This document shows, piece by piece, positions 8,986 to 19,269 of a stretch of 64,000 bases of DNA. Position 1 is the stretch's first letter. Each line of letters begins with the position of its first letter. A program made the translations under genes and the position numbers. Origin of the DNA: Teredinibacter turnerae (GTDB lineage Bacteria > Pseudomonadota > Gammaproteobacteria > Pseudomonadales > Cellvibrionaceae); contig NZ_CP149817.1 of the NCBI RefSeq assembly GCF_037935975.1, forward strand, positions 2,480,001-2,544,000, read 5' to 3'. The notes under the pieces were generated by a model, which saw nothing but the letters and a program-made list of their open reading frames with translations, ran no database searches and had not been told where the DNA came from.

Positions 8986-9951
8986 TTAAACCACGGCTAC
9001 CCGTTGTACCAGTTCATCGATGATACCGTCCGGTGTTTGCCCGCTGGCTTCCGCCTCAAAAGTTAGAATCAGGCGGTGACGGAATACGTCGTGGACAACC
9101 GCTTGCACGTCGTCAGGGCTGACATAATCTTTACCCTGCATAAACGCGTGTGCACGGGAACAACGATCGAGGCTGATGGTTGCCCGCGGGCTTACGCCAA
9201 ACTCCAGCCACTTGGCCAGATCGTCGCCGTATACTGCCGGGTTGCGTGTTGCATCGGTAAGCTGAACGATATAATCCTCAACCGGATCGGCCATGTGGGT
9301 CGCGAGTGCCTCCGCGCGTGCAGCGAACAGTACCTCCTGGGTAACCACGTCGGAAATTGCTGGTTTTTGCGCGACGGCGCTCGCCTCCAGGCGGCTCAAG
9401 CGCAGAATTTCCTTTTCGGCAGTGGCATCGGGGAAATCCACCTTTACATGCATTAAAAACCGGTCTAACTGGGCTTCAGGAAGCGGGTAGGTGCCCTCCT
9501 GCTCAATGGGGTTTTGGGTCGCCATCACCAAAAACAGTGGCGGTAACTTGTAGGTGGAGCGGCCGACGCTGATCTGGCGCTCTGCCATCGCTTCCAGCAG
9601 AGCAGACTGCACTTTGGCCGGGGCTCGGTTGATTTCGTCCGCCAAAACCAGGTTGTGGAAAATGGGGCCGGCCTGAAATTCAAAGGTGCCGTTTTCCGGG
9701 CGGTAGATGTCGGTGCCGGTCACGTCGGAAGGCAGCAGGTCCGGCGTAAACTGAATGCGATGGAAATCACCTTCAATGCCCTCAGACAATGTTTTAATCG
9801 CTTTCGTTTTGGCCAGGCCAGGTGCGCCTTCTACAAGTAAATGGCCATCGGCGATAAGTGCGGTTAATAAGCGATCGGTGAGATGGGGCTGCCCCACAAT
9901 CTGAGAATCCAGCCAGTTTCTTAACCCCTGCAGAGCGGTTTTTGTAGACAT
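8986..9951 (-). CDS. moxR: MoxR family AAA+ ATPase
   Basis: 321 residues. Walker A is GAPGLAKTK (near residue 40), Walker B is LVLADEINRAPAKVQ (about 105), and the sensor 1 region reads VMATQNPIEQEGTYPLPEAQ, all diagnostic of the MoxR clade. The C-terminal lid contains GVSPRATISL. MoxR ATPases act as chaperone-like motors that insert metals or remodel vWA-domain partners. This is the first gene of the moxR-DUF58-DUF4381-batA-batB/C-batD operon, transcribed away from gdhB. Confidence 0.95.
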   Translation of the reverse strand: MSTKTALQGLRNWLDSQIVGQPHLTDRLLTALIADGHLLVEGAPGLAKTKAIKTLSEGIEGDFHRIQFTPDLLPSDVTGTDIYRPENGTFEFQAGPIFHNLVLADEINRAPAKVQSALLEAMAERQISVGRSTYKLPPLFLVMATQNPIEQEGTYPLPEAQLDRFLMHVKVDFPDATAEKEILRLSRLEASAVAQKPAISDVVTQEVLFAARAEALATHMADPVEDYIVQLTDATRNPAVYGDDLAKWLEFGVSPRATISLDRCSRAHAFMQGKDYVSPDDVQAVVHDVFRHRLILTFEAEASGQTPDGIIDELVQRVAVV

Positions 9952-10274
9952 AATTAACTACACCATATTCTTAAATAAGCGACAAAACTCATTGTTTTAT
10001 AAGAGTTTTTAAACTATACGTTAATTGAGCTTTGAATTGAAACAACGCTTGTGGCCTGCTCGCACTATTATTGTGTGGGAGTCGCGTAAGCCCGCCTATT
10101 GACCGTGTCGAGCGCCCCAGGTTCCCCCGCAATGACCACGCAGGTTGCATTCGATTTGCTGTCGCCAGCAACAGGCCATTTATGTAGGGGCGCAGCCGGA
10201 GACTTCAATAAGCCAAACGCAATATTCGTGTTAGATGTCGCAGCCTAATGTAAGAAAAATAGAGGATTTTTGTC
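9952..10274. promoter_or_regulatory. Divergent intergenic region moxR / gdhB
   Basis: 323 bases without a gene. The half nearest moxR is AT-rich (about 9952-10040) and presumably carries the Bat operon promoter; the half nearest gdhB is GC-richer. GAGG at 10262-10265 is the ribosome-binding site for the GTG start of gdhB. No clear -35/-10 pair or operator could be assigned by eye. Confidence 0.5.
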
Positions 10275-13200
10275 GTGGAAATTTCTCAGCCACATGCGAA
10301 TGATCGTGAGCATTTTTTAACCGTTTTTGAAAAATGGGTCGAGCAGAACAAACAAAAAGATACTGACCCGGGGTTCCTCAACTTTGCGCATGTTTATCTT
10401 GCGCGCTTTCCGCTTGAAGATTGGGTGGGGCGTCAGATTGGCGACTTGTATGGCCTGTGCTACGGCCTGTTTATGACGTTAAAAAACAGCGCCCGCAAAC
10501 CGGTGGTAGAGGTGTTTAATCCCTCTCTTACAGAGCATGGCTGGCAATCCGGCCGCACCATTATCGTTATTCTGCAACGGGATATGCCGTTTTTAGTTGA
10601 TTCGATCCGGGTGCTGTTTAACAAAAAAGAGATTCCTATCTACATCATTAAAAGTCGTGTTCTCAATGTTAAGCGCGGCGGGGAATTCAGTGTCGAGCAG
10701 GGTGGAGCTAAACCGAGCAAGCAGAAAAGTGTCAGTCGCGAGGCACTTATCTACCTGGAGATCAGCCTCCATCCGGATAGCGATGAGTTGGCGCGAATCA
10801 AGCGCGAGTTGCAAAAAGTATTGGCTGATGTGAGCGCCGTGGTGGATGACCACGAGTCGATACTCGCGCGCCTCGATGAAGTTCGAGGCAGTATCAGTCA
10901 AATGGGTGAAAGCACTGGTGAAGTTGTGGCTTTTTTGAGCTGGTTGCGTCATCGCCACTTTGTGTTTCTCGGTTTTCGTGATTACAACCTGATCGATGAG
11001 GCCGATGGACGTGTACTTGAGGAAAACCCAGATGCGCGGATGGGGGTTTTCCGTGGCATCAAGGCCGAAAACACCCGTGTGCCGGAGGCAGAATTCAGCG
11101 ACGGGATTCGCAATTTTTACGAGGCTTCCGATATCGTCTGCTTTTCCAAAGCGGCCACGCACAGCTCCGTGCACCGCGCAGTCTACCCGGATTATGTGGT
11201 GGTGAAGAAACTGGATGCCGAAGGTAATGCCCTGGGGGAAGTGCGCTTTCTGGGGTTGTTCACCTATGAAGTGTTTTCTCAGTCACCGTTCGATATTCCC
11301 ATTTTGCGCTTGAAAGTGAACAGCATAGTGGAAAACTCGGGGTTGGACCCGAACAGTCACGATGGCAAAAACCTGTTCCGCACCATAGAGAACTATCCAC
11401 GCACTGAGCTGATGCTCACCGATACTGCGACGCTGGAAAACAATATTCTGGCGATTGCCAATCTGAATGAACGCCACCTGGTCAAGCTGATCGCCCGCGC
11501 AGATCCGTTTGGCAACTTCGTCACCTGCAATGTGTTCGTGCCGCGCGATGTCTACACCTCGGCATCGCGCCAGCGCATTCAGGATATTCTCGGTGAAGCG
11601 CTGGGTTCCAACGACTTCGATTTCAATACATTTTTTTCGGAGTCCAACCTGGTACGTGCGCAATTCGTATTTCGTATCGACCCCAGTGTGAAGCGCGAAC
11701 TGAACCTTGCTGAACTGGAATACCGCATTGCCGAAGTCACCCGCAACTGGACCGATCACCTGCGCAGTTCGCTTTATGAAGAGTACGGCGAGGCGAAGGG
11801 CACAGCGTATTTCAACGCGTTTAAAAATGGGTTTACGCCCAGTTACCAGGAGTATTTTGATGCCCGCTTTGCGGTGCAGGACATCAAACTCATTGAAGAA
11901 TTAAAGAACGAACAGGACATTGCGATGAATTTTTATCGGCCGTTCGGCGCCGATGAAACTGCCATTCGCTTTCGTATTCTGCATTTAAATGAACCGCTGG
12001 TGCTGTCGGATGTGATTCCACTGTTGGAAAATCTGGGTCTGCGAGTAATTGGTGAGCACCCTTATCAGATCTTCCAGAAAAACGGTAAAGGCGTGTGGCT
12101 GCACGATTTTCAACTGGTGCTTGGTTTGCCGGTGAACCCGGATATCAGCAGTGCCAAACTCCTGTTCGAAGACGCGTTTGAAGCGATTTGGAGAGGCCAG
12201 GCCGAGAGCGACCCCTTCAATAAGCTGGTGCTGGCGGCGCGTTTAAACTGGCGCGAAGTCTGTGTGTTGCGGGCTTACGCAGGCTATATGAAACAAGTTG
12301 GTTTTTCGTCGGATCAGGCGTTTGTCGCCGACACACTGCTGCGTTATCTCGACATCACCCGCGATCTTGTCGCTATTTTTAAATCGCGTTTTGATCCGCG
12401 CCTGAACCGCGACAGTAAATCCAAAGAGCGGGGCGAGCGGTTGAAAAACAAAGTGCTGGACGCGTTGGATGCCGTACCCAATCTCAATGAGGATCTGGTA
12501 CTGCGACACTATTTGCAGTTGATCGATGGCACCTTGCGCACCAACTATTTCCGTGCGAACCGCGATTATATTTCGTTTAAGTTTAGTCCTCGCACTATTC
12601 CGGATATTCCCGAGCCACGCCCATTATTCGAAATTTATGTGTATTCCCCACGGGTTGAGGGCGTGCACTTGCGCGGTGGCAAGGTGGCACGTGGTGGCCT
12701 GCGCTGGTCGGATCGCTTACAGGACTATCGCACTGAGGTGTTGGGTCTGGTGAAAGCCCAGCAGGTGAAAAATGCGGTGATTGTGCCCACCGGAGCCAAA
12801 GGCGGTTTTGTGAGTAAAAATCCGCCTAAAACCGGCGGCCGAAAAGCGGTTCTGGACGAGGGTATTGCCTGCTACAAAATATTTATTCGCGGTTTGCTGG
12901 ATCTAACCGATAACTTTGTTGCAGGCGAAGTGATTCCTCCTCCAGAAGTCATTCGCCACGATGAAGACGATCCCTACCTGGTGGTTGCCGCCGACAAAGG
13001 CACTGCGACCTTCTCCGATATCGCCAACGCGATTTCCATAGAGTACGGTCATTGGCTGGGTGATGCTTTCGCTTCCGGCGGCAGCCAGGGTTACGACCAC
13101 AAAGGTATGGGGATTACCGCGCGGGGCGCCTGGGTGTCGGTGCAGCGCCATTTCCGCGAGAAAGGTATCGATATACAGAAGGAGGATTTCACCGTAATCG

Positions 13201-15098
13201 GCATTGGCGATATGGCCGGCGATGTGTTTGGTAACGGCATGCTGCTTTCGGAGCATATCTGCCTTACTGCGGCATTTAATCATATGCATATTTTTATCGA
13301 TCCAACGCCAAACGCCGCAGCGACCTTCACTGAACGCCAGCGACTTTTTCAAACCCCGGGTATCACCTGGGATGATTTTGACAAATCACTTATCTCAGAG
13401 GGCGGCGGGGTTTTCTCTCGCGCAGAGAAGTACATTGCCATTTCGCCACAAATGCGTGAAGTATTTGCGATCACCGCTGACAAGCTCACGCCGGCCCAAT
13501 TGATTAACGCGTTACTTAAAGCGCCGGTCGATCTGATTTGGAACGGTGGTATAGGAACCTATGTTAAGGCGAGCACCGAGACGCACACCGATGTGGGCGA
13601 CAAAGCCAATGATGCCGTGCGCGTGAACGGAGTGGAGTTGCGCTGCCAAGTGTTTGGTGAAGGTGGCAATCTCGGTATGACGCAATTGGGGCGTGTCGAA
13701 TATGCACTGTCTGGCGGAGCCTGTAATACCGATTTTATCGACAATGCGGCCGGTGTGGATTGCTCGGACCACGAGGTCAATATCAAAATTTTGCTGGATG
13801 ACATGGTGGCCGCTGGTGACCTTACTGCCAAGCAGCGCAATGCGTTATTGGTGGAAATGACAGATGATGTGGCAGAGCTGGTGTTGCAAAATAACTACCG
13901 TCAAACGCAGGCGCTGAGTATTGCGCAGTTTCATGCGGCTACCCGCGACAATGAATACCGCCGGTTTATTACCTTCCTTGAGAGTCGCGGCCGACTGGAT
14001 CGCGCTCTCGAGTTTATTCCCACTGATGAACAAATCGCCGAACGCCAGGCGCATGGCAAGGTACTCACCCGTCCGGAATTGTCGGTGCTGATTTCCTATG
14101 CCAAGGTGATGATGAAAGAGGAGTTGACCGATTCTGATCTCGCCGAAGACCCTTATATCGCCCGCGCCATTGAATCTGCGTTTCCGCAAACTATTGTCGA
14201 TAAATTCCCGGAAGAGTTATATCGTCACCGCCTGAAAAAGGAAATTGTCGGCACTCAACTGGCAAACGACCTCATCAATAATCTGGGTATTACGGTCGGT
14301 CATCGTTTGCTGGAGACCACAGGTGCCCGGAGTGATCAGATCGCACGGGCCTATGTAGTATCGCGGGATGTGTTCGAATTTGAGGAGTTCCAGGATTATA
14401 TAAAGTCCCTGGATAATAAAGTTTCAGCGGAGTTTCAGGCCGAGCTTACATCTAACATGATTCGCCGGGTAAGGCGTGGCACCCGTTGGTTCTTGCGCAA
14501 CCGTCGCCAGGATCTTAGCCCCGAAGCGGATGTGGCCTTTTTTAAAGAGAGCCTGGATGCGGTGTACGCAGCGTCAGCAGAAGCGATTGAAGGCAGCGCT
14601 CGCGAGGAGTGGCTTGCTCGCAGTAAACGGTTCGAAGAGCTGGCGCTACCCGGTGTTTGGGCGCTGCGCCTGGCAATGCCTGACAACCTGTTCTCTGGCC
14701 TTGGTGTTGTGGAATCGGCACGGGTGGCGGGTAAAGATATTCGCCCGGTTACGGATATGTTTTTCGACCTGCTCGACAAGCTCGATTTAAACTGGTTTGC
14801 ATCGCAGCTTTCGGAAATTAAGGTGGATACCTACTGGCAGGCAATCGCGCGGGAAACCTATTTGGATGATCTCGAAACGGCATTGCGCCGTTTAACCGTT
14901 GCCATGGTTAACGCCCAGGATAAATCCGGAACGGCGGGTTTGTTCGAGCAGTGGCTTGGCGACAATGCCTCGCTGATCGTGCGCTGGAAGCAGATGATTA
15001 CCGAAGTTCAGGCATCGCCGGGTACCGACTACGCCATGTTTGCTGTTGCTCTGCGCGAACTGGTTGATTTGGTAGACGTGACCGAACATTGGGTGTGA
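10275..15098 (+). CDS. gdhB: NAD-specific glutamate dehydrogenase, large (GDH180/L-GDH) type
   Basis: 1607 residues, the usual length for the ~180 kDa NAD-dependent glutamate dehydrogenases of Proteobacteria. It oxidises glutamate to 2-oxoglutarate and ammonium with NAD. The N-terminal 700 residues are the regulatory ACT-like part; the catalytic core lies around residues 780-1200, with GGLRWSDRLQDYRTEVLGL, PTGAKGGFVSKNPP (substrate lysine region) and IGIGDMAGDVFGNGMLLSEH (dinucleotide-binding part). The long C-terminal helical domain is present. The start is a GTG with GAGG nine bases upstream. It overlaps the following DUF2835 gene by four bases. Confidence 0.96.
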   Translation: MEISQPHANDREHFLTVFEKWVEQNKQKDTDPGFLNFAHVYLARFPLEDWVGRQIGDLYGLCYGLFMTLKNSARKPVVEVFNPSLTEHGWQSGRTIIVILQRDMPFLVDSIRVLFNKKEIPIYIIKSRVLNVKRGGEFSVEQGGAKPSKQKSVSREALIYLEISLHPDSDELARIKRELQKVLADVSAVVDDHESILARLDEVRGSISQMGESTGEVVAFLSWLRHRHFVFLGFRDYNLIDEADGRVLEENPDARMGVFRGIKAENTRVPEAEFSDGIRNFYEASDIVCFSKAATHSSVHRAVYPDYVVVKKLDAEGNALGEVRFLGLFTYEVFSQSPFDIPILRLKVNSIVENSGLDPNSHDGKNLFRTIENYPRTELMLTDTATLENNILAIANLNERHLVKLIARADPFGNFVTCNVFVPRDVYTSASRQRIQDILGEALGSNDFDFNTFFSESNLVRAQFVFRIDPSVKRELNLAELEYRIAEVTRNWTDHLRSSLYEEYGEAKGTAYFNAFKNGFTPSYQEYFDARFAVQDIKLIEELKNEQDIAMNFYRPFGADETAIRFRILHLNEPLVLSDVIPLLENLGLRVIGEHPYQIFQKNGKGVWLHDFQLVLGLPVNPDISSAKLLFEDAFEAIWRGQAESDPFNKLVLAARLNWREVCVLRAYAGYMKQVGFSSDQAFVADTLLRYLDITRDLVAIFKSRFDPRLNRDSKSKERGERLKNKVLDALDAVPNLNEDLVLRHYLQLIDGTLRTNYFRANRDYISFKFSPRTIPDIPEPRPLFEIYVYSPRVEGVHLRGGKVARGGLRWSDRLQDYRTEVLGLVKAQQVKNAVIVPTGAKGGFVSKNPPKTGGRKAVLDEGIACYKIFIRGLLDLTDNFVAGEVIPPPEVIRHDEDDPYLVVAADKGTATFSDIANAISIEYGHWLGDAFASGGSQGYDHKGMGITARGAWVSVQRHFREKGIDIQKEDFTVIGIGDMAGDVFGNGMLLSEHICLTAAFNHMHIFIDPTPNAAATFTERQRLFQTPGITWDDFDKSLISEGGGVFSRAEKYIAISPQMREVFAITADKLTPAQLINALLKAPVDLIWNGGIGTYVKASTETHTDVGDKANDAVRVNGVELRCQVFGEGGNLGMTQLGRVEYALSGGACNTDFIDNAAGVDCSDHEVNIKILLDDMVAAGDLTAKQRNALLVEMTDDVAELVLQNNYRQTQALSIAQFHAATRDNEYRRFITFLESRGRLDRALEFIPTDEQIAERQAHGKVLTRPELSVLISYAKVMMKEELTDSDLAEDPYIARAIESAFPQTIVDKFPEELYRHRLKKEIVGTQLANDLINNLGITVGHRLLETTGARSDQIARAYVVSRDVFEFEEFQDYIKSLDNKVSAEFQAELTSNMIRRVRRGTRWFLRNRRQDLSPEADVAFFKESLDAVYAASAEAIEGSAREEWLARSKRFEELALPGVWALRLAMPDNLFSGLGVVESARVAGKDIRPVTDMFFDLLDKLDLNWFASQLSEIKVDTYWQAIARETYLDDLETALRRLTVAMVNAQDKSGTAGLFEQWLGDNASLIVRWKQMITEVQASPGTDYAMFAVALRELVDLVDVTEHWV

Positions 15099-15328
15099 TA
15101 TTGGCGAACCAGGTAGAAATACAGCTGACGATTGATGCTGACGAATATCTGAAAATGTACCAGGGGAGGGCGAACGATGTTGTTGCTCGTTCAGTAGACG
15201 GCCGACGCGTTCGGTTTCCCGCTCGTATTCTGCAGCGATTTGTAACCCGCGAAGGAGTGAGTGGTGCTTTCGTCATAACGTTTGATGACGCAAACCGATT
15301 CCAGAGCATTCAACGTAAATTGCTCTGA
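15095..15328 (+). CDS. DUF2835 family small protein
   Basis: A 77-residue protein with the DUF2835 pattern: a beta strand VEIQLTIDADEYLKMYQG, then GRRVRFPARILQRFVTREGV and GAFVITFD. I choose the GTG at 15095 because it overlaps the gdhB stop as GTGA, indicating translational coupling; a TTG at 15089 in the same frame is the alternative. The function of the family is unknown. Its fusion to the gdhB transcript suggests it is made together with the dehydrogenase, but no direct role can be read from the sequence. Confidence 0.85.
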   Translation: MILANQVEIQLTIDADEYLKMYQGRANDVVARSVDGRRVRFPARILQRFVTREGVSGAFVITFDDANRFQSIQRKLL

Positions 15329-15349
15329 CATCAAGCCTAAATCAACCTC

Positions 15350-15383
15350 AAACGCCGCTTGGCTTTATCGCTGGCGGCGTTTT
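15350..15383 (+). terminator. Terminator between the gdhB unit and pyrD
   Basis: A 9-bp stem AAACGCCGC/GCGGCGTTT with a 15-base loop is followed by T residues, between the DUF2835 stop and the pyrD start. Confidence 0.7.
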
Positions 15384-15419
15384 CTGTATGCTTCGCGAAA
15401 ATTTAAGGAGCCTGCCACC

Positions 15420-16439
15420 ATGTACGCATTCGCACGCAAACTGCTTTTCTCCCTCGACCCGGAAACCGCGCACGAGTTGTCACTGGATTGTCTCGGCGCT
15501 GCTGAACGGTTGCAGTTGCTCAAGCCGTTTGTCGCTACGCCGGTTTCAGACCCTGTAGAAGTGATGGGGTTGCGGTTTCCCAACGCTGTGGGGCTCGCTG
15601 CCGGGCTGGATAAAAATGCGGATTACTTTAATGCGCTGGGCCATTTGGGGTTTGGTTTTGTTGAAGTGGGTACCGTTACCCCCTTAGCGCAACCTGGAAA
15701 CCCCCAGCCACGTTTGTTTCGCCTGATTGAAGAAGAGGGCATTATCAATCGCATGGGGTTTAACAATAAGGGCGTAGCGCACTTGGTGGCCGCCGTTGCC
15801 AGGCGTCGCTATCGTGGAGTGCTGGGGATAAACATCGGAAAAAATAAGGCGACTCCAGAAGAGCAGGCGCTTAGTGATTACGAAAAATGCATGGACGCCG
15901 TTTATGAGAGCGCTGACTACATCGCCATCAATATTTCTTCTCCCAATACACCCGGGTTACGGAATTTGCAGTTTGGTGAGAATCTCAGCCATTTACTGCA
16001 GGGCATAAAACGTCGCCAGGCGGTACTTCATGAAGCGACAGGCAAGCGGGTTCCCATCGCGGTTAAGATCGCGCCGGATATGACGGACGATGAAATTAAA
16101 GGCGTGGCAGATGCGCTTGTGGCAAACCAGTACGAAGCAGTGATTGCGACCAATACCACTGTGTCACGTGACGATGTCCCGCACTCGCCGCATAAAGAGG
16201 AAATGGGGGGGCTGAGTGGCCGGCCGGTCGCTGAAAAATCCACCCACGTTATTCGTGTCCTCGCTGAACATATGCAAGGTGCGATGCCAATAATCGGGGT
16301 AGGGGGCATTATGACGGGGGCAGACGCAGAACAAAAAATTCGTGCGGGTGCGTCTCTCGTGCAGCTGTACTCGGGCTTTATCTACCGCGGCCCTGCGCTG
16401 GTGTCAGAGGCCGCAAGCGCAGTTGCTGCGCTTAGCTAG
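15420..16439 (+). CDS. pyrD: Dihydroorotate dehydrogenase (quinone), class 2
   Basis: 339 residues from the ATG at 15420, which has AAGGAG upstream and gives the usual N-terminal amphipathic membrane-association helices (MYAFARKLLFSLDPETAHEL). Class 2 PyrD oxidises dihydroorotate to orotate at the inner membrane and passes electrons to quinone, the fourth step of pyrimidine synthesis. FMN and substrate motifs are visible: AVGLAAGLDKNADY, EVGTVTP, INRMGFNNKG, the class 2 active-site serine region NISSPNTPGLRNLQ, and IIGVGGIMTGADA. It forms a single-gene unit after the terminator at 15350. Confidence 0.96.
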   Translation: MYAFARKLLFSLDPETAHELSLDCLGAAERLQLLKPFVATPVSDPVEVMGLRFPNAVGLAAGLDKNADYFNALGHLGFGFVEVGTVTPLAQPGNPQPRLFRLIEEEGIINRMGFNNKGVAHLVAAVARRRYRGVLGINIGKNKATPEEQALSDYEKCMDAVYESADYIAINISSPNTPGLRNLQFGENLSHLLQGIKRRQAVLHEATGKRVPIAVKIAPDMTDDEIKGVADALVANQYEAVIATNTTVSRDDVPHSPHKEEMGGLSGRPVAEKSTHVIRVLAEHMQGAMPIIGVGGIMTGADAEQKIRAGASLVQLYSGFIYRGPALVSEAASAVAALS

Positions 16440-16608
16440 CGGCCTCTTTCGGGGTAGACCTGAGATACAGGTCGTTATTGGCCGACACACAGGTTGCCGG
16501 TAGGTTTCGCTGGTCCTTCAAAGGCTGCGCGTCGGTAGGTGCGCAGTGTCCTTGATTGTTGGTGGTACGGATAGGGTTTTAGGCTTTATCCCGGACACCT
16601 GTGCCGGG

Positions 16609-16815
16609 CTAAAAAAATGTTTGAATCTTCTGGGCTTGCGCCAGAGTGTTGAAACCATTCCAATGGTCTTCTCGTCCTTCGCGCCAGCCGGTAAGCCAGT
16701 CATGCCTGGTATCACCGGTAACATGCGGGCAGAGACTGCGCGAGCGACCTGTAACACCTGCCTGGTAGCCTCGGGAAAATGCACGTTGGGAGGAATTTTT
16801 TTTCTGGCGTTTCAT
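16609..16815 (-). CDS. rmf: Ribosome modulation factor
   Basis: A 68-residue basic protein starting at the ATG at 16815, inside a longer open frame. It carries the RMF core: MKRQKKNSSQRAFSRGYQAG, then GRSRSLCPH and WLTGWREGREDHW. RMF binds 70S ribosomes in stationary phase and turns them into inactive 100S dimers. GAGGTAC upstream serves as ribosome-binding site. The C-terminal ~13 residues (FNTLAQAQKIQTFF) extend beyond the E. coli protein. It is transcribed divergently from rlmL across 243 bases and converges on pyrD. The true gene is easy to miss because of its size. Confidence 0.93.
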   Translation of the reverse strand: MKRQKKNSSQRAFSRGYQAGVTGRSRSLCPHVTGDTRHDWLTGWREGREDHWNGFNTLAQAQKIQTFF

Positions 16816-17058
16816 TCGGGAAGTACCTCTTTTTTGGTTATGAGCATATTCTTCATGAATTGCGTGAACTAAAGAGTCCGTTCCAATAAAATGGACCGTT
16901 TCCTGTCGCCACCACACGTCAGTTAGCGTTGCGCTAAGCTGTAAAAATCGCGAGGCGGACTACCAGTGTCCCAAAGGCTAATTTAAATGTGAACGAATTT
17001 AAATTTATAGCCAGTTAATTCTATATTGCTCATTAGCATAAAACTCCACACAAAAATT

Positions 17059-19269
17059 ATGACCTCTCAATATTTTGCCACCTGCCCAAAAGGGTTGGAA
17101 AACCTTTTAAATCAAGAGATTAGCGACCTGGGCGCCGATCAGGTTCGGGCCACAGTGGCCGGTGTCTACTTTTCTGGCGGACTGGAAGTTGCTTACAAAG
17201 TTTGTTTGTGGTCCCGGCTTGCCAACAAGGTCCTTTTGCCTTTGGGAAAAGCGTCGGTGAATAGCGCAGAAGATCTGTATCGGGCGGCGAAAGCTATTCC
17301 GTGGGAGTCGCATTTTCCTGAAGCCGCTACTTTAATTGTGGACTTTTTGGGTTCCAACAAAGCCATTCGCCACACACAGTTTGGTGCGCAGACAGTCAAA
17401 GATGCCATTGTCGATCGCATCAAAGAAGTACGCGGTGAGCGACCAAACGTGGCAAAGCAAAATCCCGATTTGCGGATTAATGCGCGACTGGCGAAAAACG
17501 AAGTCCATATTAGTCTCGACTTGTCCGGGGAAAGCCTGCACCGGCGCGGCTATCGCTTGGGGCAGGGTGGTGCGCCCCTTAAAGAAAATCTGGCTGCCGC
17601 CATTTTAATGCGTGCGGGCTGGTTGCAAATGGCAAGCGAGAAGCGGGCGCTGCTCGACCCTATGTGTGGCTCGGGTACATTTCTGATTGAAGGGGCGATG
17701 ATCGCGACAGGTATGGCGCCGGGCCTTTTGCGAGCGAGACGAGGTGGGCTGAGGTTTGGTTTTTTGCGCTGGGCGCAGCACGATCACAGCCTGTGGCAGC
17801 CATTGGTTGACGATGCCGAGCAGCAACTCGCCAGCGGGCTGGCTGCTGGCATCGGAGAAATTCGCGGCTACGACCAGGACCCGCGCGTGCTGGGCAATGC
17901 GCGCAAAAATATTTGCGCAGCCGGTTTGGATGATTTTATCCGCGTCAGCGAAAAATCTGTTGCTGATTTCAAAAAGCCGACCCATGCAGAGTTGAGCAAT
18001 GGCCTAATGGTGTGTAATCCGCCCTATGGTGAACGTTTGGGTGAAATCGAAGCACTGAAATACACTTACCAAACACTTGGCGCCGTAGCAAAACAGGAAC
18101 TGCCGGGTTGGACCCTAGCCGTGTTTACCGGCAACCGGGAGCTGGGTAAAGCGGTTGGTTTATGGGCAGCGAAAAAGTATCAGCTGTTCAACGGCGCAAT
18201 TGCAAGCGAGCTTTTACTGTTCGAATTGCGCAGCGAGGGCGAGCAGGTAAAAGTTGATGCGGTTACTGCTGCGGCAAATAAAGCTGTGTTGAATTTGCGC
18301 GAATGCCCGCTAAGTGCAGGCGCTGAGATGGTATTTAACCGGCTGCTTAAAAACCGCAAAAAGCTGGACAAATGGGTCAAGCGAGAGAATATTCAGTGTT
18401 ATCGCGTCTATGATGCGGATATGCCGGAATATTCAGCCGCCATTGATGTCTATCAGTTTACGGACGGCAGTTTAAAGTTGCACGTTCAGGAATATGCAGC
18501 CCCAAAAACCGTCGACTCCGAAAAAGCGCAGGCCCGCTTCGAAGAAATTTTGCTCGCCTGCGCGCATGCGTACGAGTTGGACGACGAGCACTTGATTACC
18601 AAGCAGCGGGTGCGAAATCGCGGCAAGCAACAATACGAAAAACTGGGCGGAAACCGTTCTGGGCAGGGCGTTGTGCGGGAGGGGCATGCCGAATTACAGG
18701 TGAATCTTACCGACTATCTCGATTCCGGGTTGTTTCTTGATCACCGTCCGTTACGGCTACGTATAGCTGAACAAGCTAAGGGCAAGCAATTTTTAAATTT
18801 GTTTTGCTACACCGCAACGGCAACGGTACATGCTGCGCTTGCTGGTGCGAAATCCTCGGTTAGCGTGGATATGTCCAACACCTATTTGGATTGGGCGAAA
18901 GATAATTTCGCCCTTAACAATATTCACCAGTCGCAGCATATGCTGGTGCGGGCCAACTGTATGGACTGGTTGAAAAATTGCAGGCAGGGCTTCGACCTGA
19001 TCATGCTGGACCCGCCAAGCTTTTCCAATTCAAAAAAAATGGAAGGTGTGTTGGACGTACAGCGGGATCACGCGGCGCTGATTGGGCGCTGTATGGACTT
19101 GCTCAACCCAGGAGGTTGTTTGTATTTTTCGAACAATTTACGCAGTTTTAAATTGGATGAAAAGGCCTTAAGTCGCTACCAGGTAACCAACATTAGCGCG
19201 CAAACACTAGACCCGGATTTTCAACAAAACCCTAAAATTCATCAATGCTGGGAGATTCGCCAAGCATGA
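17059..19269 (+). CDS. rlmL: 23S rRNA methyltransferase RlmKL (G2069 m7G / G2445 m2G)
   Basis: 736 residues from the ATG at 17059. It is the gammaproteobacterial fusion of two methyltransferases. The N-terminal RlmL half has a THUMP domain and a SAM-binding domain with [15 protein letters not shown] and the catalytic [10 protein letters not shown] (around residue 325); the C-terminal RlmK half has [20 protein letters not shown] and [12 protein letters not shown]. It modifies two guanines of the peptidyl transferase region of 23S rRNA. The stop overlaps the uvrB start (ATGA). Confidence 0.95.
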   Translation: MTSQYFATCPKGLENLLNQEISDLGADQVRATVAGVYFSGGLEVAYKVCLWSRLANKVLLPLGKASVNSAEDLYRAAKAIPWESHFPEAATLIVDFLGSNKAIRHTQFGAQTVKDAIVDRIKEVRGERPNVAKQNPDLRINARLAKNEVHISLDLSGESLHRRGYRLGQGGAPLKENLAAAILMRAGWLQMASEKRALLDPMCGSGTFLIEGAMIATGMAPGLLRARRGGLRFGFLRWAQHDHSLWQPLVDDAEQQLASGLAAGIGEIRGYDQDPRVLGNARKNICAAGLDDFIRVSEKSVADFKKPTHAELSNGLMVCNPPYGERLGEIEALKYTYQTLGAVAKQELPGWTLAVFTGNRELGKAVGLWAAKKYQLFNGAIASELLLFELRSEGEQVKVDAVTAAANKAVLNLRECPLSAGAEMVFNRLLKNRKKLDKWVKRENIQCYRVYDADMPEYSAAIDVYQFTDGSLKLHVQEYAAPKTVDSEKAQARFEEILLACAHAYELDDEHLITKQRVRNRGKQQYEKLGGNRSGQGVVREGHAELQVNLTDYLDSGLFLDHRPLRLRIAEQAKGKQFLNLFCYTATATVHAALAGAKSSVSVDMSNTYLDWAKDNFALNNIHQSQHMLVRANCMDWLKNCRQGFDLIMLDPPSFSNSKKMEGVLDVQRDHAALIGRCMDLLNPGGCLYFSNNLRSFKLDEKALSRYQVTNISAQTLDPDFQQNPKIHQCWEIRQA

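Noticed and set aside
10593-11174. 193-codon open frame on the minus strand within gdhB
   Set aside because: It lies opposite a strongly conserved gene, has no family likeness and no ribosome-binding site.
16518-16784. 88-codon frame overlapping rmf in another frame
   Set aside because: The overlapping frame that holds the RMF motifs is clearly the gene; this one is its shadow.
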